38,748 nucleotides of DNA, taken from an uncultured Myxococcales bacterium (lineage in GTDB: Bacteria > Myxococcota_A > Polyangia > Nannocystales > Nannocystaceae). Shown here in pieces: positions 7,273 to 15,900 of this stretch. Made by a program: the position numbers and the translations under genes. Within the stretch, counting starts at the first letter, position 1. Each line of letters begins with the position of its first letter. The notes beneath the pieces were generated by a model. That model was not told the DNA's origin, did no database searches, and saw only the letters and a program-made list of their open reading frames with translations. The stretch covers positions 1 to 38,748 of the forward strand of contig CADEGN010000044.1 in the NCBI GenBank assembly GCA_902826865.1. Direction: 5' to 3'.

Positions 7273-7830
7273 GTGGCCGACGGCGCCGTCCTTCTGCGAC
7301 CCCTGCGGACCCGCATCCTCGAGATGCTGGCGGAGCCGCAATCGGCCGCCGCGATTGCGCGCGCCCTTGACGTCGCGCGACAGAACATCGGCTATCACCT
7401 CAAGGAGCTCGAGAAACAAGGCCTGGTCGAGCTCGTCGAAGAGAAGCGGGTCGGTAACTGCGTTGAGCGGATCGTTCGAGCCACCGCGCGTGCCTATCTC
7501 GTCTCGGCCGAGGCCCTGGGCGCACTCGCACAGGGCGCCGCGGAAGCCACCGATCGGTTTTCCGCCGCCTATGTCGTCGCCGTCGCCGCGCGAGCGCTCC
7601 GCGAGGTAACACGCATGCGACAGGCCGCCGACGAGGCCGGCAAGCGGCTTGCAACCCTCACGGTCGAGACCGAAGTCCGATTCGCCACCGCGGCCGATCG
7701 TTCTGCGTTCGCCACCGAGCTCGCGCGCGAGCTCGCGCGGCTGACCGCGAGATACCACGACGCGTCGGCCCCCCGCGGGCGAACGCATCGCATCGTGTCG
7801 TTCGCGTACCCGAAACCGGCCGACAATTGA
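7273..7830 (+). CDS. winged-helix (ArsR-like) transcriptional regulator
   Basis: About 185 residues. An N-terminal winged helix-turn-helix is clear: LLRPLRTRILEMLAEPQSAA, AIARALDVARQNIGYHLKEL, EKQGLVELVEEKRVGNCVER, where the second helix is the recognition helix and RVGNCVERIV the wing. The C-terminal half is helical with several Ala/Arg-rich stretches and resembles the dimerisation part of ArsR-like regulators that accompany SRPBCC proteins. The frame is open from 7084, but the upstream part crosses the AT-rich promoter patch, so the GTG at 7273 is preferred; no clear ribosome binding site is seen and a leaderless message is possible. The SRPBCC gene begins 29 bases downstream, and a candidate operator lies just upstream. 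The ligand is unknown. Confidence 0.82.
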   Translation: MADGAVLLRPLRTRILEMLAEPQSAAAIARALDVARQNIGYHLKELEKQGLVELVEEKRVGNCVERIVRATARAYLVSAEALGALAQGAAEATDRFSAAYVVAVAARALREVTRMRQAADEAGKRLATLTVETEVRFATAADRSAFATELARELARLTARYHDASAPRGRTHRIVSFAYPKPADN

Positions 7831-7859
7831 CCTGACCACACACCCATCGAGCCATCGCT

Positions 7860-8645
7860 ATGACCGTAAAGAACACCCGCGACATTGTACTCACCGTCGA
7901 GCTCGACGCCTCCGTCGAAGACGTCTTCCGTGCCGTGACCGAAGGCACCGAGATCGCGAAGTGGCTGGCGCCTGAGGCACGCGTCACCCCGCCGCAAGGC
8001 GGCCAACCGGGGCGCATCTGGGTCTCGTGGGGCGAAGGCATGGGCACCGAGCATGAGATCGAGATCTTCGAAGCACCGAAGCGGATGCGTCATCCATCGG
8101 GACAAAACGGCGAGACCAAGGCCGAGCTGTACGCAGACTGGTCGATCGAAGCCCGCGAAGGCGGCAAAACCGCGCTCCGCTTGGTCCACTCGGGCTTCAG
8201 CGCCAGCGCTGATTGGGACAACGAGTACGATGCCCACGAGCGCGGCTGGAGGTTGATGCTCCTAAATCTTCGCCACTACTTCGCGCGTCACGCCCACCAG
8301 CCAGCCGTGCATCTACCGTTTTTCAAGAACGTCGAGTCCCGACGCGCACCGATCTGGAGTCCACTGCTGCGCAAGTTCGGCTTCGCCGCTACGCCGAAGG
8401 TCGGCGACCGATTTCGGTTCACGGCGCCCAGCGGCGAGGTCCTCACCGGGGTTGTCGATCTCGTCACCGACGAGCGCGATCTCGCCTTGGTTGTGACCGA
8501 ATTCGACGACGGCTTGCTCCGCTTTAACCTCGAGGGCAAGGCTGAAGCTACGACGACGTTCGTGTACGCCTACGCGATCGTGTTTGGGCCCCAGCGAGAG
8601 CGTGCGCGGGATCTGCTCGCGGCAGGTAGCAGCGCGGTGCCATAA
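7860..8645 (+). CDS. SRPBCC/AHSA1-like protein
   Basis: 261 residues. The N-terminal 140 or so form an activator-of-Hsp90-ATPase-like (AHSA1) SRPBCC domain: DIVLTVELDASVEDVFRAVT, IAKWLAPEARVTPPQGG, GRIWVSWGEG, HEIEIFEAPKRMRH, TALRLVHSGF and GWRLMLLNLRHYFARH. The fold has a deep hydrophobic pocket for small ligands. The second half (RKFGFAATPKVGDRFRFTAPSGEVLTGVVD, LALVVTEFDDGLLRFNLEG) looks like a second, less clear domain of the same superfamily. It is paired with the upstream regulator, a frequent arrangement in which the regulator controls the SRPBCC gene. Its ligand or substrate cannot be told from the sequence. A strong hairpin lies downstream. Confidence 0.85.
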   Translation: MTVKNTRDIVLTVELDASVEDVFRAVTEGTEIAKWLAPEARVTPPQGGQPGRIWVSWGEGMGTEHEIEIFEAPKRMRHPSGQNGETKAELYADWSIEAREGGKTALRLVHSGFSASADWDNEYDAHERGWRLMLLNLRHYFARHAHQPAVHLPFFKNVESRRAPIWSPLLRKFGFAATPKVGDRFRFTAPSGEVLTGVVDLVTDERDLALVVTEFDDGLLRFNLEGKAEATTTFVYAYAIVFGPQRERARDLLAAGSSAVP

Positions 8646-8698
8646 CGTTCCGCAGTCCGGGCAACCACGGCCTGCTCCCCGCTGGAGCTGAGAGGTCG

Positions 8699-8735
8699 CT
8701 GGGCTGTGGGTGGCGCGTGCTCTCCCACAGCCCAG
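8699..8735. terminator. bidirectional terminator hairpin between convergent genes
   Basis: A perfect 12-bp stem, CTGGGCTGTGGG at 8699-8710 pairing with CCCACAGCCCAG at 8724-8735, has a 13-base loop. It lies 53 bases after the SRPBCC stop (plus) and 17 bases after the end of the phospholipase-D-like gene (minus). There is no long T-run, but the stem strength and its placement between convergent genes argue for a shared terminator. Confidence 0.7.
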
Positions 8736-8752
8736 TCGAAAGTCGCGACTCG

Positions 8753-10507
8753 TTACTTGCAGAACGGATGCACCTCAGGCCGCGTGCGGAAGTCGGCGTC
8801 GTCGACCAGCGGACACTCGGCTCGGAGGAGTGTCTTGAGCGCGGAGACGTCGGACCACTCGAGCGCCATCGGGGCGAACAACAGTGGGATCTCGCCCTGT
8901 GCGACGGTGGCGATCGTGTCGCGCAAGGAGGAAAGGAGGTCCGGCTCGCGCCCGGTCTCCCACATGCTCGCGAAGTTCGCCTCGAACCGGTCGATGATCG
9001 GGGCGAACTCCGGCCCTGAGAAGTGGAACATGTTCTCGAAGGTGTTGTGCTCGGCGTTGTCCGACAGGTTGTAGCTGCCGGTCCACAACTCGTCGCCGTC
9101 GATGATGAGGTACTTGTGGTGCATCTGGAGCGCGTTCTTGGCGGTCCAGCGGTACGAGTAGTACTTGTACCGAACGTCGATCCCGCTGTTGCCCACGACA
9201 AAGCCAAAGAGAAAGCCGCGGTCGTTGCAGTCCCGGATCTTCGACTCACTGGTTCCGGCTTCGGCGACGCACTCCGCGAGGTCTTCGACCTGGGCGTTGT
9301 GAGTCGCTTCGCTGACGAACTCCTGACCATCGAGGTAGGCCTGGATCTCCACCTCGGGGTTCTCTGCGGCCTTGCGCATCAATGCCTCGGCCACCGGCCG
9401 TGAGCGGAGGTGACCGGAAGCGACCTTGATCGAGTCCGTCGCGCCTTCGATGGCCGCGACAAGCTGGTCGGCGACAGCGTTGCTGCCCGCGAGCGTGAAG
9501 GTATCGCCGTTTTTGACCGCGAAGTTGGCCGACGTGAAGTGGACGGCCTCGCCAGGATCGTCGCCGATGAGCTCGTCGGTAATCTCGAGGGTGCTACCTT
9601 CGCTGACGATCTCGGCATTCGACACGAAGTCGCGCGAGTGATCCCACATCAGGTTGAACTCGCGTTGGACGCGGAGGTTCAGCTCGCGGTGGCCCTCCAG
9701 GAAGAGGGTATTTTCGTCGTAGCGGGTCGCGGCACCGTTGGACCAGTTGGCGCTCCCCGTCACGAGCGTCGCCGTCGTTGCCGCTTCGGCCGCATCGCGC
9801 GGGCCATCCACGATCATGAACTTGTGATGCATGATCTTGTTGACCCACCGCACGTCGACGCCGGCCGCCTCCAGCCGGCCCGATTTCGAGGTGGCGATTG
9901 CATCGCCTGTGAGCTTGCGGTCGGCGCTCGCTGTCTCGAACACGAAGCGGACCTTGACGCCGCGGGCGACGGCGTTCGCCAGCGCCGTGCTAATGCCGGC
10001 ATCCGAGAACGAGTACATCGCGATGTCGATCGAGCGCTGAGCCTTGTCGATCAGCCCGGCGACGCGCGCGGTGTGACTGTTCTCGAGCGCTTGGGGGGAG
10101 AAAACGACGTCGGTGGCCTGGGCGGCTCCCCCGTATCCGTGCTCGATTGCGTACTCGAGCAGCAGACGGAACGTGACCTTGCCGACAAAGGGCACGGCGT
10201 CGAGTTCGGCAAGATCGTCGAAGCGATCGTCGTCGGCCGTACCCGGCTCGCCGTCGGCGCCGTCGCGATGGGCGATGATCCCTTCGGCCGCCCTCGTGTT
10301 GAGGCCGACCTCGTGATCGAACTCCTCGACGTCGACCGCGATGTCGTTGACCAGCGCCAGCACCGCGCCCCCGGCGGCCGGATCGATCGGGTCGTCTGCC
10401 TTGCCGCCACCGAAGGAGCCGTCTTTCGGGTCGCCGGGCTCGTCGGCAGAACCCTGGCAAGCGAACAGAGCCAGCACCACTGCGATTGGGATTGCTCGTC
10501 GGTCCAT
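8753..10507 (-). CDS. phospholipase D-type nuclease/lipase lipoprotein
   Basis: 584 residues. The start at 10507 gives MDRRAIPIAVVLALFAC, a lipoprotein signal with lipobox LFAC; AGGA lies about 9 bases upstream, so it is preferred over the ATG at 10531. Residues about 30-130 hold the GGGKADD motif and a helix-hairpin-helix-like module (RAAEGIIAHRDG, GTADDDRFDDLAELDAVPFVGKVTF) shared with the endonuclease gene at 12103. Two HKD catalytic motifs follow: H227-x-K229-x4-D234 (HHKFMIVD) with a GSANWSNGA partner, and H463-x-K465-x4-D470 (HHKYLIID) with GSYNLSDNAEHNTFEN. Both active sites look intact. This superfamily contains phospholipases and nucleases such as Nuc; the DNA-associated module favours a nuclease, but this is inference. 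It is divergent from the M15-like peptidase. Confidence 0.9.
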   Translation of the reverse strand: MDRRAIPIAVVLALFACQGSADEPGDPKDGSFGGGKADDPIDPAAGGAVLALVNDIAVDVEEFDHEVGLNTRAAEGIIAHRDGADGEPGTADDDRFDDLAELDAVPFVGKVTFRLLLEYAIEHGYGGAAQATDVVFSPQALENSHTARVAGLIDKAQRSIDIAMYSFSDAGISTALANAVARGVKVRFVFETASADRKLTGDAIATSKSGRLEAAGVDVRWVNKIMHHKFMIVDGPRDAAEAATTATLVTGSANWSNGAATRYDENTLFLEGHRELNLRVQREFNLMWDHSRDFVSNAEIVSEGSTLEITDELIGDDPGEAVHFTSANFAVKNGDTFTLAGSNAVADQLVAAIEGATDSIKVASGHLRSRPVAEALMRKAAENPEVEIQAYLDGQEFVSEATHNAQVEDLAECVAEAGTSESKIRDCNDRGFLFGFVVGNSGIDVRYKYYSYRWTAKNALQMHHKYLIIDGDELWTGSYNLSDNAEHNTFENMFHFSGPEFAPIIDRFEANFASMWETGREPDLLSSLRDTIATVAQGEIPLLFAPMALEWSDVSALKTLLRAECPLVDDADFRTRPEVHPFCK

Positions 10508-10697
10508 AAAAGCCGTGTCCTGACGAGACATACGTCGATGTAGGACAATCGTCCACCAGGAACGAGACGCATTGATTTCTCACGGGTTACGCCAGGGATC
10601 CGCGCCCAGCGCCCGTGGCACGGCCTTCGCGAATCCGCGCGTAAGACGCGTGAGGCCGCGGCAGGCAGCGAGGGGAGGGATCGAGGAGAATCGGTCG

Positions 10698-11927
10698 GTG
10701 TCTTGGACCGGCGAGCGTGGTGCGAGGGCCACGAGGCACATCGCCATCGCCGGCTTGCTCGCGCGCGTTGCGACTGGCTGCGGGGACCCGTCGCACTCCA
10801 ATGCCGACGCTGACGGCACTGCCGGCGGATTCGGAAGCACGGGCGACGACACGACCGGGGCTAGCAATCCAAGTCCAAGCGAGTCGAGTGCTGAAGCTAG
10901 CGGCCCCGATCCCGACCTCGGCGAAGCGAGTGGCGACGTACCGGACGGCCCGCCGATCGACTGCGCACCGGCTTGGGCGACGCCGTGGATCGGCTCCCCG
11001 TGCGCGAGCAAGGCCGACTGTGCGTTCGAAGGCGGCGAATGTCTGCGCGACGCGGATGGATTTCCCTGCGGGACATGCACGCAACCGTGCACCGGCCTTT
11101 GCCCAGATCTCGCCGACACACCGGTGACGTACTGCCTCAACGGCACCGACCTCGCACTCGAGGATGCCGGCTACTTCCTCTCGCAGTGCGCCCAAGAGAT
11201 CGTCGGCGCGGACGGGTGCCGGGATGGATACGTGTGCACTGTGTTGGGGCGCTTCGACGGGTCAGGCACCCAGGACGTATGCAGCCCGGAGGAGTTCGCT
11301 CCCGATGACGCGATGTACGTCAACGAGATCGACCACGAGTTTCTGATCGAGCACCTGGGCGGGAACCCCGTGGACCCGCTCGACTCCGACAACGACCTCG
11401 AAGGCCTGCAAATGTACCTCGACGCCGTTGGTGTCGTGCACAACAGCGCCGCCGAGATTGTGGAGCCCCACGATCCACAGGCGGCGGAGGGCTGCGGTCT
11501 CGCCATCTTGCTACCCGACAACGACCTCTGGGAGAAGATCGGCGCTTTGGGGCTATTCGCCGACCGCTTGGTCGATCTGGTCGGAGAGCCCGTGTACATG
11601 CGCAATTGGTGGCGGCCGCCCTGCTACAACGACGCGGTCGGCGGAGCACCAGCGGGCGACCACCCCGACGGTGACGCGATCGATCTCGACTTCGGCTCCC
11701 CGACTGCGCGAGCCATCGCGCAGGAGTTTCTGTGCACGAACTACTGGAAGCAAGACATCCTGATGCCGGGTCAGATCATGCCCGGCAGTGACATCGATCC
11801 CCGCCTCAACATGTCGATCGGCCTGGGCGGTGTGACCATCCACCTTGGCGTCCTGTCCGAGGGCGGGCGCCGGTTCTGGCACTACGATTCGTACTCCGCC
11901 GAGCCTGGATCGGGTGACTGCTGGTGA
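10698..11927 (+). CDS. M15-like metallopeptidase lipoprotein with Cys-rich region
   Basis: 409 residues from the GTG at 10698, which has GAGGAGA 8 bases upstream; the frame is open from 10572 without a binding site. The signal peptide …HIAIAGLLARVATGC has lipobox ATGC, and a Gly/Ser/Asp linker follows. A Cys-rich section (about 85-200, with WIGSPCASKADCAFEGGEC, CGTCTQPCTGLC and GCRDGYVCTVLGRF) precedes a C-terminal domain with H322-P-D-G-D-A-I-D329, matching HxxGxAxD of the M15/hedgehog-type zinc peptidases, and H395 in RRFWHYDSY as the likely third zinc ligand. Members cut peptide cross-links in peptidoglycan. As a surface lipoprotein in a predatory-type bacterium it may act on other cells; that is inferred. 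It lies between two nuclease-type lipoproteins. Confidence 0.78.
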   Translation: MSWTGERGARATRHIAIAGLLARVATGCGDPSHSNADADGTAGGFGSTGDDTTGASNPSPSESSAEASGPDPDLGEASGDVPDGPPIDCAPAWATPWIGSPCASKADCAFEGGECLRDADGFPCGTCTQPCTGLCPDLADTPVTYCLNGTDLALEDAGYFLSQCAQEIVGADGCRDGYVCTVLGRFDGSGTQDVCSPEEFAPDDAMYVNEIDHEFLIEHLGGNPVDPLDSDNDLEGLQMYLDAVGVVHNSAAEIVEPHDPQAAEGCGLAILLPDNDLWEKIGALGLFADRLVDLVGEPVYMRNWWRPPCYNDAVGGAPAGDHPDGDAIDLDFGSPTARAIAQEFLCTNYWKQDILMPGQIMPGSDIDPRLNMSIGLGGVTIHLGVLSEGGRRFWHYDSYSAEPGSGDCW

Positions 11928-12102
11928 GCGAAGATGCCCGTGTGGCGGCGGCCCCGCGGCGCTGCCATGCTGGACATCCCGCTGAGAACCGGCGATCTTC
12001 CTTTCGATTCGCGCAGCCCGTGCCCGGTTTTCGGGGGGAACTCGCCGTGGGTCCCTGTTCTTGACCTCGCCGACTGAACCCGCCGGCCGCGGGGCGCACT
12101 GA

Positions 12103-13308
12103 ATGTCGTTTACCATGCTCGAAAAACTCCCAGGTCGAAAGTCGCTCCTTGCGTTGGTCACCGGTCTCATCGCCTGCAGTGCCGAATCCGGCGGCGACGC
12201 GATCGACGACGACGGTTTCACCGCGGGCAAGGCGGACGGCAGGTTCAGCGATTGTTCCACGCTTGAGATCCTGGTGCTGATCAATAGTGTTCAGGACGAA
12301 GACGAGCTCGAAGAGGTCGGGATAAGCCCCAACGTCGCCGAAGAGATCATCGACGCGATTTCCGGCGATGATGCGGAGGTCGGCACGGAAGACGACGTCT
12401 TTTTCGTCGATCTCGAGGAGCTCGATGACGTGCCGTTCGTCGGCAAGCAGACGTTCGATCAGCTTCTAGAAGCCGTGTCCGGGCGTTGTGAAGCCAACGG
12501 CGATAGCGTCCACCTGCGCATGGGGGTCGCGAAGGACGGTACGCCGGAGGACGATGCGGTGTTCGACAGACCGGACTACGCGTTGTCGTACAACCACCTG
12601 CTCAACGGACCGAACTGGGTGTCGTGGCGCCTCGTCGCTGACGACTTCGGCGTGGTGCCCCGGTACGCCGGCAACTTCTTGGCGGATGTTTCACTGCCCA
12701 AGGAGTGGTACCGGCCGATCGATGGCGACTACACCAACAGCGGTTTCCAGCGCGGGCACGTCGTCCGCTCCGAGGAGCGAACGAGCACGGTGGCGGCCAA
12801 CAAGGCGACGTTTCTGCTCAGCAACGTGCTGCCCCAAACTGGGCCCAGCAACACTGGCCCATGGCTCAAGCTCGAGTTGTTTGCCCAGGCGTTGGCGACG
12901 AGCAAGGACGCCGCGCACGATCTGTACGTGATCGCAGGTGCGGTTTGGCCCAAGGCCTGCTCCACCCACAAGCCGAGAGCTGCGGGCGACGGTTGCAAAG
13001 ACATCGGTCGATCCTCCGATCCCGGCGAGCGTCTCGCGGTCCCCGAAGCGATGTTCAAGATCGTCGTCGTCGTTGAGCCCGGAGCGTCTCCGACGAAGGG
13101 GCTCGGTGCCGGCCAAACGATCGCAGTCATCGTGCCGAACAACAACGACATTCAAGACGCGGAGTGGACCGACTTCGTGACGACCGTCGACGAAATCGAG
13201 AAGCGTACCGGTTACGATTTTCTCGCCCCGCTGTCCGCGGCCACGGAGAAATCCGTGGAGGCCCAGCGCTTCACCTGCGACGGCAACCCGATCTGCCCCG
13301 TCGACTGA
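12103..13308 (+). CDS. DNA/RNA non-specific endonuclease lipoprotein
   Basis: 401 residues. The signal (LLALVTGLIAC) has a lipobox ending in Cys; the later ATG at 12115 is also possible as start. After the TAGKADG motif a helix-hairpin-helix-like module (VAEEIIDAISGDDAEVGTED and DLEELDDVPFVGKQTF) matches the one in the phospholipase-D-type protein. The catalytic domain (about 135-390) is of the DNA/RNA non-specific endonuclease (NucA/SmaNuc, beta-beta-alpha metal) family: YALSYNHLLNGPNWVSWRL, GFQRGHVVRSEERT with the catalytic His at 219 (the family's DRGH is QRGH here), and NKATFLLSNVLPQTGPSN with the metal-binding Asn region. It degrades DNA and RNA without sequence preference; cell-surface location is inferred from the lipobox. 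It lies 176 bases after the peptidase gene. Confidence 0.92.
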   Translation: MSFTMLEKLPGRKSLLALVTGLIACSAESGGDAIDDDGFTAGKADGRFSDCSTLEILVLINSVQDEDELEEVGISPNVAEEIIDAISGDDAEVGTEDDVFFVDLEELDDVPFVGKQTFDQLLEAVSGRCEANGDSVHLRMGVAKDGTPEDDAVFDRPDYALSYNHLLNGPNWVSWRLVADDFGVVPRYAGNFLADVSLPKEWYRPIDGDYTNSGFQRGHVVRSEERTSTVAANKATFLLSNVLPQTGPSNTGPWLKLELFAQALATSKDAAHDLYVIAGAVWPKACSTHKPRAAGDGCKDIGRSSDPGERLAVPEAMFKIVVVVEPGASPTKGLGAGQTIAVIVPNNNDIQDAEWTDFVTTVDEIEKRTGYDFLAPLSAATEKSVEAQRFTCDGNPICPVD

Positions 13309-13422
13309 GGGCTCTCCCCCACGGCGAAGCAGGGACCGCCCGGAGCCGCGGCAACCGGGGGGCTCTGCCGGATTTCGATGCACCCGCCCCAGTCTCGCGG
13401 TGTAATCCGATTCGTGCACCCC

Positions 13423-13884
13423 ATGCGACTGCTCCTCGCCATCGCGCTCGTCGTCGTCGCCTGCCGCAAGCAGGATGCCGATTCGACCACCCCGATCGAG
13501 ATGGCGCGCGAGCGCATCACCGACGCCGATGCGACGATTGAGCTCAAGATCAGCTACCGCGCCCTGCCCCAACGCGAGATCGAGCTGATCGCGGCGCTCT
13601 CGGCCGTCGGCATCGTCGAGACCGAGAAGCTCGTGGTCGACGTGCTCGTCGATGGTTTCGTGCTGGTCGGAGGCGAGCCGCAGTGGTCGGGGTTCGTCGC
13701 CCCGCGTCAGCCGATCAAACACCGTACGAGCTTTCGCTTGCTCGACGGCAACGACAGCAGCGCGCTCACCCTCAGCGTCCACCGGTCGCGCAACAGCGAG
13801 GTGTTATTCGAGCGCCGCATCGAGTTCGCGAGCGATGGCGAGCGGGTGAAGGCGATCGCCGGCGACGTCGATACGGCGGAGTGA
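13423..13884 (+). CDS. small lipoprotein of unknown function
   Basis: 153 residues from the ATG at 13423, giving MRLLLAIALVVVACRKQD with lipobox VVAC; the open frame starts at 13378 but the extra residues would spoil the signal peptide. The mature part reads as an all-beta domain (ATIELKISYRALPQREIELIAALSAVGIVETEKLVVDVLVDGFVLVGG, then FRLLDGNDSSALTLSVHRSRNSEVLFERRIEF). It contains no Cys and no recognisable catalytic motif. It converges with the lipoprotein at 13916-14578, 31 bases away. I do not recognise the family. Confidence 0.72.
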   Translation: MRLLLAIALVVVACRKQDADSTTPIEMARERITDADATIELKISYRALPQREIELIAALSAVGIVETEKLVVDVLVDGFVLVGGEPQWSGFVAPRQPIKHRTSFRLLDGNDSSALTLSVHRSRNSEVLFERRIEFASDGERVKAIAGDVDTAE

Positions 13885-13915
13885 ACGGCGAGCGACATCA
13901 CATAGCCCGGGCGGA

Positions 13916-14578
13916 CTAGCACTTCATGGTGATCGCGGCGCAGTAGCGAGCCATCACAGATCCTTGCACCGTCCATGATGAATCGTCGGTTTCGATCGTC
14001 GCCGCGATGCCCCCGGTCGCGTTCGTCGACAGGTCTACCCAGAGCACGGTGACGAGCACCTCCCTCGTGGCGGTGCGACCATCGCTGCGGTGGAAGATCC
14101 GAGCCGGCCAAGGGCCTGGCGTGAGCCCCTGGCCGACCGCCGGGATCTGGATCTCGATTCCCGCCGCGAACTCGTCGAGGCCCACTGGATGATCTGCGTC
14201 GGCAACCTCGGCCATCTCCTCCGTGGTCCCGAGGGCGACAATCCGGACATCCTGCGAGCAGCCTCCAACGTTGCCGACGCCAAACCAACTGTGGGGGAAC
14301 GAGAATGCGCCGAGCGGCGACTGCCCCGCGAGGTCCGCGGCGTTCGGATCGGGCCCAACATCGCAGGCATCAGTGGGATCTGTCGTGGGAGAAGTGGTGG
14401 GATCTGGACCTGATGCTCCGCCCCCGAAGTCTGCCGGCGGGTGGCCCGTGGCGCCTTGCTCACCCGTCGTGATGTCCGCAGCGCCTGCAGCCGGAGTGAC
14501 GGGCCCACAGCCGGCGGCGAAGAGTGACCAAAGGCCCGCGCATGCGCGCAGCACGACCACCACTTCAGCATCTCTCAA
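13916..14578 (-). CDS. lipoprotein of unknown function
   Basis: 220 residues. The signal VVLRACAGLWSLFAAGC has lipobox AAGC; a Gly/Thr/Pro/Asp linker (about 25-70) leads to a domain starting CDVGPDPN. That domain contains FSFPHSWFGVGNVGGCSQDVRIVALGTTEEMAEVAD, GIEIQIPAVGQGLTPGP and RTATREVLVTVLWVDLSTNA, with a C-terminal VMARYCAAITMKC. The four Cys of the mature domain suggest two disulfides. The pattern fits the secreted lipoproteins of this window, but I recognise no family. It lies 51 bases downstream of the next minus-strand gene, in which the same linker style is seen. Confidence 0.7.
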   Translation of the reverse strand: MRDAEVVVVLRACAGLWSLFAAGCGPVTPAAGAADITTGEQGATGHPPADFGGGASGPDPTTSPTTDPTDACDVGPDPNAADLAGQSPLGAFSFPHSWFGVGNVGGCSQDVRIVALGTTEEMAEVADADHPVGLDEFAAGIEIQIPAVGQGLTPGPWPARIFHRSDGRTATREVLVTVLWVDLSTNATGGIAATIETDDSSWTVQGSVMARYCAAITMKC

Positions 14579-14629
14579 TCCAGCGCGGATTGTCGAGTCG
14601 CAGTGAGACGTACACGCTGGGCACGTCCC

Positions 14630-15733
14630 TCACGGGTATGCCGCGGTCAACGAGAGCTCGTCGAAGTACGCGTCGCAGGAATTTCCTACGTCTTTGTGAC
14701 AAAGCAGCACCACGGATACGCTGCGCGTTCCCATGGGGGTTTTCCCGTCGAGTTGGGACTCCTGCCACGGCCCGTCCGAGTAAGTCGGAGAATCCATCGT
14801 GCCGAGGGAACTTCCGTCCTCACCGAGGAACTGCAGTCGGACGCTCCCGTAGTCATTGTTCGCCCCCATCGCACGTACCCATGCTGATAGGTGGATGGTC
14901 ACTCCCTCGCTGTCGATCGCGCTGGCCCAGTGCGACGCGTCAACCGTCTGGGCCAGTGCGAAGTCGAATAGTTCGGGACCCCATCCCGCGTGGATGACCA
15001 AGACGCCGCTGGGGGGCGATTGGTCACCGGTCGACGTCCAAGAACCCCCACCGCGCGGCGGGATAGACCAGCCGATCGGAGGAGTTCCACCCATCTCGGC
15101 GTCGCCGTTGACGAGCAGCTGACCGGACGTTCCCACGCCAACACCCCGCAGGGAGGCGATCGCAGTCGCCTTCCCGTCGACGCCGTCATCGTAGGTCAGC
15201 GTCAGTTCAGCCGCGGAAGGCCCCCATTCGCCCGGGGTGTAGGCGATGTTGATCCCACAGGCGGCGCCGGCCGCCAACGAATCGCCGCAGTCGCCGCTGG
15301 TCCCGGGATACTGCCCACCAGCAAACACGAACGTCTTCTCGAGCGCCGTCGACGTAAGGCCTGTGGCCGGACCTCCACCGAGGTTGACCACCTGGATGAC
15401 GCGCTCCTCGCTCTCACCGTTCTGGATCGCGCCGAAGTCCACGAGTTCACCACCCGCGATCTCGAGTTCGGCCTTGGCGCCGCCGGAGGACTCGGAGGCG
15501 GAGTCGACGCCGGCCGTAGCATCCGTCGCCTCGGTCCCGGTCCCAGCCGTCGTGGAAGTCGGAGTCGAAGTGGACTCGCCCGTCGCAGGCGAAGTCGAGA
15601 CACCGCCTTCGGAAGAAGCTCCGCCCTCGCCCACGTTGGCGCCACTTGCAGAACCCTGCCCATCAGGATTGAACGCGCAGGCGGCCCACCACCAAACGAG
15701 CACCAAAGGTGCGCGAAGATGCCCTATGCTCAC
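14630..15733 (-). CDS. secreted choice-of-anchor/Ig-like domain protein
   Basis: About 367 residues from the GTG at 15733 (MSIGHLRAPLVLVWWWAACAF); the ATG at 15790 is an alternative. The N-terminus is signal-like, although Trp at -3 is unusual for a lipobox. A long Gly/Ser/Thr/Glu linker (about 20-90) precedes an immunoglobulin-like choice-of-anchor or ASPM/SPD-2/hydin-like domain: LEIAGGELVDFGAIQNGESEERVIQVVNLGGGPA, CGDSLAAGAACGINIAYTPGEWGPSAAELTLTYDDG. The last 160 residues (LLVNGDAEMGGTPPIGWSIP, HLSAWVRAMGANNDYGSVRLQFLGEDG, CDAYFDELSL) look like a galactose-binding or carbohydrate-binding jelly roll. A surface role in adhesion or glycan binding is inferred. Both parts are seen by motif only. 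Confidence 0.75.
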   Translation of the reverse strand: MSIGHLRAPLVLVWWWAACAFNPDGQGSASGANVGEGGASSEGGVSTSPATGESTSTPTSTTAGTGTEATDATAGVDSASESSGGAKAELEIAGGELVDFGAIQNGESEERVIQVVNLGGGPATGLTSTALEKTFVFAGGQYPGTSGDCGDSLAAGAACGINIAYTPGEWGPSAAELTLTYDDGVDGKATAIASLRGVGVGTSGQLLVNGDAEMGGTPPIGWSIPPRGGGSWTSTGDQSPPSGVLVIHAGWGPELFDFALAQTVDASHWASAIDSEGVTIHLSAWVRAMGANNDYGSVRLQFLGEDGSSLGTMDSPTYSDGPWQESQLDGKTPMGTRSVSVVLLCHKDVGNSCDAYFDELSLTAAYP

Positions 15734-15900
15734 AGCTGACCAGTTTACCACCTGGAGACGGTTGAAAGCTGCATCGTCGACCGTCAACATTGTGCAAGTG
15801 AACCCACGCGATCGGCAAGACGTGTTCGCTCATCGCTCATTTCGCTTTGCGGGTTCGGTTCGCCCGCCCTCACCCTGCCGCCCACGGGTCGCAGTTCGCC

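Noticed and set aside
9410..10543. 377-residue plus-strand frame inside the phospholipase-D gene
   Set aside because: It is antisense to two intact HKD motifs, with no independent start signal.
13309..13422. Possible hairpin (GAGCC/GGCTC) after the endonuclease gene
   Set aside because: The stem is only 5 bp and unsupported by a T-run; not enough for a terminator call.
12691..13782. 363-residue minus-strand frame across the endonuclease and small lipoprotein
   Set aside because: It crosses two supported genes in antisense and has low-complexity composition.
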